In this document: positions 9,137 through 17,363 of the stretch, piece after piece
Position numbering within the stretch: position 1 is the stretch's first letter
Layout: every line of letters starts with the position of its first letter
Notes under the pieces: generated by a model
Told to the model about the DNA's origin: nothing
Database searches by the model: none
What the model saw: the letters and a program-made list of their open reading frames with translations, nothing else
Translations under genes and position numbers: made by a program
Assembly (NCBI GenBank): GCA_029939235.1
Contig: JAOZTG010000005.1
Location: 15,057 to 48,833, forward strand
DNA from: Flavobacteriaceae bacterium
GTDB taxonomy: Bacteria > Bacteroidota > Bacteroidia > Flavobacteriales > Flavobacteriaceae
DNA: 33,777 nt
Direction of reading: 5' to 3'

Positions 9137-10420
9137 TTAATATTTTTTTCTAATAAAAATGATAAATCCGATGACCAGAATAACAAAAAAACCAATCAGT
9201 ACGATATTCATTGAATCTCTGTAATTATAGGATTTCTCTTTTACTTCTGATTTTTTTTCGACAATTGGTGGTTCTGTTTTTTTCTTTTCGGATGCTACCG
9301 GAATAGTTTCAAGACTATCATTTTTTATAGCTTCTGTTTTTTTAGATTCAATTTTTTTGACATGAACATTTTTTGAAGTATCTGCTTTTTTTATAGTTTT
9401 TTTAACTTGCAATTTTTCTTCTTTAGCTGATTCCGTTATGATCAAAACACTTTCAGAATAACCATATAAAATATCTGTATCGATGGAATTATTTACTCTT
9501 TCAGGTGCAATGGATAAGATCTGACTCATTTCGGAAATGATCAAAGGGTTATCTGCATCAAATCCATGCTCTTTAAACACAGCAGCTTTTAATTTTGAAT
9601 CCCATCTTAGCGGAAGCATGGTGCCCAGCATCCAGCTTCTATCTAGTCCACATTCGCAATCTTCCCCTATAAAACGCATCATATTTTCAATAACATCCTG
9701 CTTAATCATGTTGCCAGTAAGTATAGGTCCCATTCTTCGGGCACGCCCGTACATCATTGCAATAGCAGGATGTTCTGCATCTTTCTTCTCCCAGCCAAGA
9801 CTCCAGAGAAGTACACTTTCTTTCTCTGTTTCATTTGATTTGATTGTGATCACATGTGGAGGTGTATGAACAGGATGTGGTAATCCTCCCATGATCTTTT
9901 TGATCTCATCAATTCCAATATTCAAAAGAGCACGTGCTTTTTCATTTTCTTCTTTGTTGTTTCCTTCCACAAAAAATATTACTCCGTAAGCTTTGATGAT
10001 ATTTTTAGTGAGTTCATTTCGTGCAGGAGAAATAAGTATTTCCTCTATCAGATCCCATAATGCTAAAGAAAAATTTTCAGATTCATCGATAAAAAATTCC
10101 TTAGCCCTTTGCTCGGGAGAAATTAACATGATATTTGGTTTCCTTTTGCCTGCATACTCTTTATAATATTTGGTTAGTGAAGATTCATCATTGTTCACAT
10201 CAATAACCTCAACTATAACATTTGCGTCCAGCATGGCTGCTCTGGCAGTATTTTTAAAGGTCTTTATATCTCCATCAGATATGCTTCCATCATTAAAAAG
10301 TACAAACCAATACTGATCTTTTCCAAAATCAGCAAAACCAATTTCACGAACCGTATATCTGCAGGCAAATAAATTACTTATTGCCACAAATAGAAAAAGA
10401 ATAGTTAAACGTAATTTCAT
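9137..10420 (-). CDS. unknown exported protein with C-terminal membrane anchor, partner of the ABC module
   Basis: A 427-residue protein that I cannot assign to a characterised family. It has a signal peptide (residues 1-19) followed at once by Cys20 in the segment CRYTVREIGF. Residues about 25-105 alternate strands and helices (WFVLFNDG, then PNIMLISP) in a way that recalls a thioredoxin-like fold, but with no CxxC. A Cys255-x-Cys257 pair (EDCECGLDR) follows in a conserved-looking core (about 200-320). Residues 335-397 are a low-complexity Lys/Glu linker, and 404-423 is a single TM helix with RKKY after it, suggesting a large extracytoplasmic domain held at the inner membrane. It sits 2 nt after the propeller/methyltransferase gene and 1 nt before the FtsX permease. 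The translational packing implies that the four products act together. A lipoprotein alternative (LFAC) is less likely given the C-terminal TM. Confidence 0.7.
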   Translation of the reverse strand: MKLRLTILFLFVAISNLFACRYTVREIGFADFGKDQYWFVLFNDGSISDGDIKTFKNTARAAMLDANVIVEVIDVNNDESSLTKYYKEYAGKRKPNIMLISPEQRAKEFFIDESENFSLALWDLIEEILISPARNELTKNIIKAYGVIFFVEGNNKEENEKARALLNIGIDEIKKIMGGLPHPVHTPPHVITIKSNETEKESVLLWSLGWEKKDAEHPAIAMMYGRARRMGPILTGNMIKQDVIENMMRFIGEDCECGLDRSWMLGTMLPLRWDSKLKAAVFKEHGFDADNPLIISEMSQILSIAPERVNNSIDTDILYGYSESVLIITESAKEEKLQVKKTIKKADTSKNVHVKKIESKKTEAIKNDSLETIPVASEKKKTEPPIVEKKSEVKEKSYNYRDSMNIVLIGFFVILVIGFIIFIRKKY

Positions 10421-10422
10421 AT

Positions 10423-13400
10423 TTAATTTTTTGAGATAAATACAAATGATGTTTGAATTGGATAATCACAGGTACATCCTGAACTTGCTTCGGGAACAGA
10501 TATCAGATCACCCGCAGGAATTATATTGATCCAGCATCCCGGTCTGTTCACTTTTGTTAAATGAGTTCCTTGTTTATCTTCTTTGATCAGATCATAAAAA
10601 GTAGGATTTGAATTTCTGGCAAACAGATTATTTGCAGAACCAGAAAATGCTCCACATCCTCCTTTACTAAAAGTTACATCATCTCTAAGACCGGTTTTCA
10701 GATCAAAAATATACGGGTATAAAAATATTCTATTACCAATTATAACAGGGTGCTGCCATTGCTCACCATGAGAACCTCCAGTATCACCTCCTTTATACTC
10801 TTTCTCCCAGTTTAATTTCCCTTTTTTTCCATCAAATGCATAGATACGATAATGAACATTTGCCTTTACATTAAAAGATCCTGTAACGAGTAATGTTCCT
10901 TTTGTAAAAGAAAGAAACATGATTTGAGAATAAGGAAACTTAAATTCTTTTTCCCATACTTTTTTACCTGTACGTTTGTCTAATTTCACAATATAAGTTG
11001 GTCCTTCATTGAAATGATCCACTCTCAATCTTCCATCAAAATCGTGCACTGCCTTTGAGTTACGGCTTTCAACTAAATACATAAAATCATCACCAATTGT
11101 GATCGTATTATTGAAAACCAGTCCACGATATGTCCATAAAACTTCACCTGTTATTCGATCAAGAGAAAACAGAAAATCACTACTCACCATATCACGGTAA
11201 TCTCCTTCAAAAGCATCGCAATTATCACGACCTAATGTAGTAACCGATGCATTAGGTTTTTTGCCTGATCCAAATATCTGATCACCAACGATTGCGAGAT
11301 AACCCCATTTGCTTTCTTGTCCCTTAACCACTTGAGGAACATCCAGTGTGATATCCTGATCGCCATCTTCCACTTTAAAACCCAATGCCGTTTGACCGGC
11401 AGCAATATAAATATGATCACTTGCTACTGCCATGGTTCCACAATCTCTTAATGCTCCAAGAACTCTTGAATCAGGAACATATTTATTCCAAAGAGGTGTT
11501 CCATTGTATGCATCCACACTAATAATTCGGTTGTCTCCCGGCACAAAAAGTCTGCCGTCTTTGAATAGAGGTGCCATAGGTCGACTATGTCGATTGATCA
11601 TTTCACGTGGTCCGGGCTGACCAAACCACTGAATTTCAAAGGGACCTTCAACAGAATCTTTACTGCAGGCTGTATTGCCCGGTTCAGCGTAAAGATGTGT
11701 CCATTCTCCAGCCCCCGGAATGATGCCTCTTTTGACACTTATCCATCCATCATGTTCTTCCCACTTTTTATTTGATTGAACAGTCCACTGTTTTAAAAAT
11801 TGTTTATTTTTCTTTTCTATTCCCAGATATGCAATACCTCCATAAGGTTTTAGAACTCTATATATTTCATCAGCTGATGTTTCTAAACTACCTGATATCA
11901 ATAATTTATCAGAAATGATCAGATTTGCAAAGTATTTATTAAAAGGTAAATTCTTTAGATCTCCATGAATGATATTTACTTTACTTCCATAGATACCTGC
12001 ACTATTTAACAATTTACGAGATTTTTCAACTTTTACAGCATCACTTTCAATACCTATTATTTTAAGATCTGTTCTTTTAGCAAGCTCATAAACCAATTGT
12101 CCGGTTTCACTACCAACAACAAGACAGTAGCCTTTTTTAACCCCTGTTGAAATGATCTGACTTACAGCAACCTCGTAAATTTGTGCATTGTGATCATCCT
12201 TATATGGATTTTCCACCAGTTCTGATCTATAGTCAGCAGGTTTTGAAACTCTTTGAGACGTAAAACTGTAAATGATTCCTTTATCAGTACTTACCAGCAG
12301 TTTTCCGTTGGCAACAGCCAGACTGTAAACAATACCTTCTACTTTTTCTGACCATGTTTTTTTCCCTGAAGTGGAGTCATAGATATCCACTTTCCCATTA
12401 CCTCCGATGATAATGGATTTTCCTGCAAGAATCATAGAATAGGAGCCATCGATCTTTGTTTTCCAGATCAAACCTCCGGCTTCAATTTTCTCTCGTTTAT
12501 CCTCATACAAATTGATTTTCTCAATAAACCCCTGTATTCTAGAATCAATCTTTTTTATTTCGGATGGAGATGCTTTTTTTCGTTGTTCCCGGAGATCCCA
12601 GAGGTCATGGGCCAGATCACTCTTTTTATCTTCTGCCTTTGCCCAGTCTTTGTAATCGGCTATATATTTTTCCCGCCTGATAGCTGATAATTCTTTATCT
12701 GATCGCAAATAGGAAATATCGTTTTCAACAATAATTTGCAAACCTAAAAATGTAGCAATTTCATCATCTTCATTTGTACTGCAGGCAGGATAATTATTGA
12801 GCCCTCCCTCATCACCGGCACCAAAAATAATTTCATCATCTACCAATAAAGCATAGGTACCACCATTACCATCATTAAAATCACCTACTCTGCTACCATC
12901 CTTACGGGAAAAGATCTTAGGTTGGGTTCTCCCGGTGGGTATATAAAGATTGGTTTTTGAGGCGAGCATATATCCCTGAGGTGAAATTTGAAGATTTGTT
13001 TCTTTCCAGATAATATTTCCATTATCTGCATTTACAGCATAAAGTTCAACCCCTTCATTTGGAAACATACCAGAACAAAAATAAGCAACTCCATTATCAA
13101 CAAGAACTCCGGTTCTTATTGCTGAAGTTGAAATGATCCTTTCATTTCCCGGAATAAGTTTTTTGCTTTCCGAGGCTTCTACTTTCCAGATCAATGTTCC
13201 TTTTTTGGCATCTAAACAATAGGCTATACCATCATCCGAACCAAAATAGATCTTTCCATTTGCATAAGAAGGAGCAAGTCTTACCGGACCACCTGTAAAA
13301 AATGACCATTCTTCCTTACCCGTTTTTGCATCAAGGCAATATACTTTGTCATTGGCTGAAGAACCAAAATAAACTTTATCATCTACACTGATAACATGAT

Positions 13401-13659
13401 AAGCCCTGTCAAATACAACACGTGGTTTTAAATTCTCTTCACGATGCCAAAAATCAGTTTTTGCAGGGGCAGGCCATGCCGGACTCGGGGCAACAGTTGC
13501 CTGATGTTTCCATTGTAAGTTCAAAGGAAATTTTAAAGTATTAGGAGTGATACAACTTCGCTGCACGTCATTTTGATAGGTTGGCCAGTCCTGTGCAAAA
13601 AGTGAATTAATGGAAATTGTCAATACAAATATGAAAGAAAGATAAAGTTGTTGTTTCAT
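10423..13659 (-). CDS. secreted PQQ-like beta-propeller protein with inserted methyltransferase fold
   Basis: A 1078-residue exported protein. I start it at 13659 (MKQQLYLSF), 1 nt after the GH172 stop and with a clean signal peptide ending LFAQ; the longer reading from 13761 only adds sequence overlapping the upstream gene. Residues about 25-490 are PQQ-type WD-like repeats (CLDAKTGKEEW, CLDAKKGTLIWK, YDSTSGKKTW). They are interrupted by a charged helical insert at about 320-392. Residues about 505-630 match a class I SAM-methyltransferase Rossmann core (CLVVGSETGQ, IIGIE, HGDLKNLPF, YRVLKPYGG). A second propeller region (about 640-1078) opens with WTHLYAEPGNT and ends with a Cys1062-x-Cys1064 pair. 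I believe similar fusions occur in Planctomycetes and Verrucomicrobia, without known function. It need not bind PQQ; BamB-like scaffolding is possible. Confidence 0.8.
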   Translation of the reverse strand: MKQQLYLSFIFVLTISINSLFAQDWPTYQNDVQRSCITPNTLKFPLNLQWKHQATVAPSPAWPAPAKTDFWHREENLKPRVVFDRAYHVISVDDKVYFGSSANDKVYCLDAKTGKEEWSFFTGGPVRLAPSYANGKIYFGSDDGIAYCLDAKKGTLIWKVEASESKKLIPGNERIISTSAIRTGVLVDNGVAYFCSGMFPNEGVELYAVNADNGNIIWKETNLQISPQGYMLASKTNLYIPTGRTQPKIFSRKDGSRVGDFNDGNGGTYALLVDDEIIFGAGDEGGLNNYPACSTNEDDEIATFLGLQIIVENDISYLRSDKELSAIRREKYIADYKDWAKAEDKKSDLAHDLWDLREQRKKASPSEIKKIDSRIQGFIEKINLYEDKREKIEAGGLIWKTKIDGSYSMILAGKSIIIGGNGKVDIYDSTSGKKTWSEKVEGIVYSLAVANGKLLVSTDKGIIYSFTSQRVSKPADYRSELVENPYKDDHNAQIYEVAVSQIISTGVKKGYCLVVGSETGQLVYELAKRTDLKIIGIESDAVKVEKSRKLLNSAGIYGSKVNIIHGDLKNLPFNKYFANLIISDKLLISGSLETSADEIYRVLKPYGGIAYLGIEKKNKQFLKQWTVQSNKKWEEHDGWISVKRGIIPGAGEWTHLYAEPGNTACSKDSVEGPFEIQWFGQPGPREMINRHSRPMAPLFKDGRLFVPGDNRIISVDAYNGTPLWNKYVPDSRVLGALRDCGTMAVASDHIYIAAGQTALGFKVEDGDQDITLDVPQVVKGQESKWGYLAIVGDQIFGSGKKPNASVTTLGRDNCDAFEGDYRDMVSSDFLFSLDRITGEVLWTYRGLVFNNTITIGDDFMYLVESRNSKAVHDFDGRLRVDHFNEGPTYIVKLDKRTGKKVWEKEFKFPYSQIMFLSFTKGTLLVTGSFNVKANVHYRIYAFDGKKGKLNWEKEYKGGDTGGSHGEQWQHPVIIGNRIFLYPYIFDLKTGLRDDVTFSKGGCGAFSGSANNLFARNSNPTFYDLIKEDKQGTHLTKVNRPGCWINIIPAGDLISVPEASSGCTCDYPIQTSFVFISKN

Positions 13660-13660
13660 T

Positions 13661-14809
13661 TTATTTCTTTTTTTTAATAATAAGATCTTCATTTGAAGGT
13701 AATTTTGGGAAGGGATTATGAGGCTCCATTTGATACCAGAAAGCAACAGATGCCAGATCATCTTTTAAAGGTAAATATCCATCAGGTCCCCACCCCAGGC
13801 TTTGGACTGTAATTCTCAAATCTTTATCAAAACGGATCGGATCCAGAACATGCCACCTGTACTGACCAAAAACTCCAACAAATCCGTCGATCTTAGATTT
13901 TTTTACTTCATAGAATCCTGAATATAAGCTACTAAAGCTATCGTAATACATTTTTCCATCAATTTCTCTGTCGTTATAACCGTAAGATCCCAAAAAATAA
14001 TCTTCTTCTCCTGTTGTGCAAATGGTTGGGAATTCTTTGTCTCCATCCATAAAGAATTTAACTTCGCCTTCTCCCCACCAGCCACTTTTTCTGGCACCAT
14101 GAGCCAGGTAGGTTCCAACATATTGACCTTTACCTTTTATTCCATCTACAATAGTAAATACTTCTTTATAAGGTAATTCTTTTACTCTTCTAAACTGAGC
14201 ATGAAAATATGGAGTGTCTTTCTCTACTTTTTCAAGGGAATAATTTATTTGATAATATACAGTTGCTTCCTTATCAGACATGTTTTCCATGGTAATTTTG
14301 CACTTTTTTCTAAATGGCATTTGCCAGTAAGAATTAAATCCACTTCTTGGGTTAACTGCTACTGTTGCAGAATTTATTACCGGTTCATTCATAATTCCCC
14401 AGCCTGCAGCAAAAAAATCTCCGACAGGAACTTCAATAGAAGGTTCTTTTTCATCATCCCAATAAAAACGTAAGATCATCAAACGGTATTCACCAACGGG
14501 AGTCATCCAGACATGATTGATAATTCCTGAGGCATTAATCTCTCCCAAAGTGAAAGTTTCTCCAGGTTTGATGTGAATATATGGGTTGACTTTCCATCCT
14601 CTTCCTAATTTTTTTGCGGCTTTTGCGGCCGAACCTTCTTCTAAGGTTGCCATTCCTCCTTTGCCTTTTTCTCCTGTAAAGTTTTCAGGACTTATGGATC
14701 GGGTTTGGGCATTGGAAAGTTGAAACAGATTTCTTAGATTGTTTGTCTGACAATAAGAATTTAAACTTATTGATAATATGATTACTATTAATAAAAATGA
14801 TTTTTTCAT
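13661..14809 (-). CDS. GH172 (DUF2961) glycoside hydrolase, copy A
   Basis: A 382-residue secreted enzyme with a signal peptide ending near Cys20-Gln21. The sequence is a complete DUF2961 domain, the family now called GH172, whose characterised members act on alpha-D-fructofuranosides or D-arabinofuranosides as trimers/hexamers. Glu247 (WWGEGEV) and Glu268 (TTGEEDYF) lie 21 residues apart, the same spacing I recall for the two catalytic Glu residues (270 and 291) of the Bifidobacterium alpha-D-fructofuranosidase. Hand alignment with copy B (22033-23202) shows about 87% identity over about 360 residues. It follows the GH3 gene by 58 nt and precedes the propeller/methyltransferase gene by 1 nt, so it links the glycan block to the ABC module. 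The exact furanoside is unknown. Confidence 0.88.
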   Translation of the reverse strand: MKKSFLLIVIILSISLNSYCQTNNLRNLFQLSNAQTRSISPENFTGEKGKGGMATLEEGSAAKAAKKLGRGWKVNPYIHIKPGETFTLGEINASGIINHVWMTPVGEYRLMILRFYWDDEKEPSIEVPVGDFFAAGWGIMNEPVINSATVAVNPRSGFNSYWQMPFRKKCKITMENMSDKEATVYYQINYSLEKVEKDTPYFHAQFRRVKELPYKEVFTIVDGIKGKGQYVGTYLAHGARKSGWWGEGEVKFFMDGDKEFPTICTTGEEDYFLGSYGYNDREIDGKMYYDSFSSLYSGFYEVKKSKIDGFVGVFGQYRWHVLDPIRFDKDLRITVQSLGWGPDGYLPLKDDLASVAFWYQMEPHNPFPKLPSNEDLIIKKKK

Positions 14810-14867
14810 GGTTTTATCTCTTTTAATTTCTGGATATGATCAACTTTTATGTCTCTTAAAGAAAAAT

Positions 14868-17249
14868 CTATTTATCTGATCTGCTCAACTCTTTCATCAT
14901 AAAGTTTGGGTAAAGAACGTCATGCACTTTTTCAACAATTATTTTTTCAGCTAAATGGAAGGAAGCTTTCAATCGGATATCTTTGGAGGAAGCACCTATG
15001 CGTACTTCATAATCTCCTTTATCTGCTACCCAGGAACTGATTCCACTCCAAAAAGAAGCAAGAGAACGTTTGTCCAGGTCAAAGGAAAGTTGTTGACTTT
15101 CCCCTTGCTTTAACAATTTTGTTTTAGCAAAACCTTTTAACTCTTTTTCGGGTTTTTCAATTTCATTGGAAGGTGCTTTTAGGTATAACTGAACGATCTC
15201 TTTTCCTGCTACTTTTCCTGTATTCTTTACCGTAACCGTAACTTTTATTTTATTTGAAAAATTAGTACTGCTCAACTTGAGGTTGGAATATTCAAATTTT
15301 GTATATGACATTCCATATCCAAATTCATATGCTGTTGGAACATTAAAAGAATCGTAATAACGATATCCAACATAAATTCCTTCTTCATAAAACGAATTGA
15401 TTGGATCATTGGCTGGTATTCCGGGAAATGATTTTGATGAAGGAACATCTTCATACTTCATTGGGAATGAATCTGGTAATTTTCCTGAAGGATTGATTTT
15501 TCCTTTGATAATATCTGCGACAGCATTTCCACCCTCCTGTCCAGGTTGCCATGCCAATAAGATAGCATCCGGATAGTCTCTCCAGCTTATAGTTTCCCAT
15601 ACACCCCCAACATTTAATACCACGATTACTTTTTTTCCGGTAGCATGGAAAATCTCACTAACATTTTTAACAAGATCCATTTCAATTTGAGTTATCGGTA
15701 AATATCCATTTTCATAATTTTCTCCACCACTTCTCCCAAGTGTAATCACAGCAAAATCAGACTTTGATTCATATTTTTTAATATCTGCAATTGGAGTTGC
15801 CTGTTCCTTGCTAAATGCAACCAATCTCTTTTTGAAATGAGGAGGTGCCTGGTTTCCTTTTATGCCATTATCTTTGCGCATTTTGGGATTATCAAAATAT
15901 GGAGGAACAAGATTTTCTCTCTTTGTTTTTTCAATAAAACCCATATAATTTTTCTCCATTTCTTTCAATACCTTAAACCCAACTGATTTAAGACCTTCAT
16001 TTACAGAAATAGCATATTTATTACTTCTAATTCCTCCGCTTCCTGTTCCGGCTGCAATGGAATAGTATGAGATTTTACCAAAAACAGCTACTGTTTTTTT
16101 CTTTTTGATTGGAAGTGTATTGGCATCATTTTTTAGCATGACAATTCCTTCACCTACAGCTTCTCTTGCAATTTTTGCATGCGCTTGTAGATCTGGTTTT
16201 AAGGAAGGTTTATATTTTTTCATACTTGGTGAATTCAGTTTAAGTTTCATATTATAAACTAAATTCTTATCCAGTGTACTTTCGTCAAGTGTTTTGTTTT
16301 TTATTGCAGTTGTAATTTGATCTAGCTCCTCTTTGCTACCACTCATGATCATATTAATTCCTGCACGTACCTGTGCAACAGCATCTCCGTAGTGCATATC
16401 GAAATCGGTCATATACAGCCCTTTAAATCCCCATTCTTTTCTAACGATATCCTGTAATAATTCGGGTATTTCAGGAGTGTAGAAACCATTCAATTTATTA
16501 TATGCTGTCATGATAGCCCTTGGGTGACTTTCTTTTACAGCAATTTCAAATCCACGTAAATAAATTTCGCGCAAAGCTCTTTGACTTACAACTGCATTAT
16601 ATTTTCTTCGGTTTGTTTCCTGATTATTTGCCAGAAAATGTTTTAAGGTGGCACCAATTCCATTAGATTGTAATCCATTGACTATAGAGGAAGCCATCTT
16701 ACCGGAAAGTAGCGGATCCTCGGAATAATATTCGAAACTACGACCACCATTTGGATCTCTGTGCAGATTTAAAGCGGGCATTAGTACTAGGTCGTAATCA
16801 TATTCCAGTACTTCATTTCCAAAAGCTTTTCCAATATTTTCTACTAATTCAGTATTCCATGTAGCTGCCAGACAAGTGGAGGTTGGAAATGCAGTTGTAT
16901 AAGTGTAATCCTTTGCTCCTTCAGGAGCTGGATTCTTATTGATCCCTGAAGGTCCATCTGTAAGAGCAGTGGTTCTTATGGAAAGTCTGGGGATGATCAT
17001 TTTTGAGTTTCGATTGGCAATCCAAACATCATTGATCTTCTCCACTTCTACGTCAATCAAATATCTTCCATCACCTACGGTCATACCAATTTTTTCCTCA
17101 ATAGTCATTTGTGATACAAGATCTTTAGCCTTTTTATCAATTCCATTATTTTCAGTTTTGACCTGTGCAGTCAAAGTGGAACTGTTAACTCCAAAAAACA
17201 ATATCATAAAGATTATTCCAATACTAACTTTTGATCTGTTTAAATTCAT
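14868..17249 (-). CDS. GH3 beta-glucosidase-like enzyme, secreted
   Basis: A 793-residue exported protein (signal peptide to about residue 29, STLTAQ). The GH3 (alpha/beta)8 domain covers about 40-360. Its catalytic nucleophile is Asp282 in MTDFD, in place of the commoner SDW, with the substrate-binding Lys203-His204 pair (TLKHFLANNQ) and the RSFEYYSEDP loop at 170-179. The (alpha/beta)6 C-domain (about 370-620) and a fibronectin III-like domain (about 655-770) complete the full-length architecture. The family removes terminal beta-D-glucose or related sugars from oligosaccharides in the periplasm. It is upstream of GH172 A in the same strand run. A gap of 114 nt separates it from the preceding gene, so a promoter of its own is possible, but no clear consensus was found there. 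Confidence 0.9.
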   Translation of the reverse strand: MNLNRSKVSIGIIFMILFFGVNSSTLTAQVKTENNGIDKKAKDLVSQMTIEEKIGMTVGDGRYLIDVEVEKINDVWIANRNSKMIIPRLSIRTTALTDGPSGINKNPAPEGAKDYTYTTAFPTSTCLAATWNTELVENIGKAFGNEVLEYDYDLVLMPALNLHRDPNGGRSFEYYSEDPLLSGKMASSIVNGLQSNGIGATLKHFLANNQETNRRKYNAVVSQRALREIYLRGFEIAVKESHPRAIMTAYNKLNGFYTPEIPELLQDIVRKEWGFKGLYMTDFDMHYGDAVAQVRAGINMIMSGSKEELDQITTAIKNKTLDESTLDKNLVYNMKLKLNSPSMKKYKPSLKPDLQAHAKIAREAVGEGIVMLKNDANTLPIKKKKTVAVFGKISYYSIAAGTGSGGIRSNKYAISVNEGLKSVGFKVLKEMEKNYMGFIEKTKRENLVPPYFDNPKMRKDNGIKGNQAPPHFKKRLVAFSKEQATPIADIKKYESKSDFAVITLGRSGGENYENGYLPITQIEMDLVKNVSEIFHATGKKVIVVLNVGGVWETISWRDYPDAILLAWQPGQEGGNAVADIIKGKINPSGKLPDSFPMKYEDVPSSKSFPGIPANDPINSFYEEGIYVGYRYYDSFNVPTAYEFGYGMSYTKFEYSNLKLSSTNFSNKIKVTVTVKNTGKVAGKEIVQLYLKAPSNEIEKPEKELKGFAKTKLLKQGESQQLSFDLDKRSLASFWSGISSWVADKGDYEVRIGASSKDIRLKASFHLAEKIIVEKVHDVLYPNFMMKELSRSDK

Positions 17250-17363
17250 AATTTATCTATTTATATTCATTATTTCTTTTTTAAACTTTTGCGTAGTCTA
17301 CTATATTTTAATCTGATAGTATTTTGATAAACTAAACAATGTATCCATTCTTATTTTATAATA

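Noticed and set aside
9136-9195. Longer N-terminus for the FtsX-type permease (start at 9195)
   Set aside because: It overlaps the upstream gene and adds an extra hydrophobic segment unlike the family; the start at 9135 follows the upstream stop by 1 nt.
9537-9869. Plus-strand open frame of 110 codons opposite the 427-aa protein gene
   Set aside because: Antisense to the operon gene, with no recognisable domain or start context.
10361-10363. Cys20 of the 427-aa protein as a lipoprotein acylation site (LFAC)
   Set aside because: The lipobox is plausible, but the protein ends in a TM anchor with RKKY and the segment after the Cys looks like a conserved motif; left open rather than annotated as lipoprotein.
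10423-13659. Calling the propeller protein a PQQ-dependent alcohol dehydrogenase
   Set aside because: Repeats match the PQQ-like fold only; I see no alcohol-dehydrogenase active-site pattern or CxxCH heme site, and the methyltransferase insert does not fit.
13660-13761. Longer N-terminus for the propeller/methyltransferase protein (start at 13761)
   Set aside because: It overlaps the GH172 A coding end and lacks a signal-like beginning; the start at 13659 gives a clean signal peptide and 1-nt spacing.
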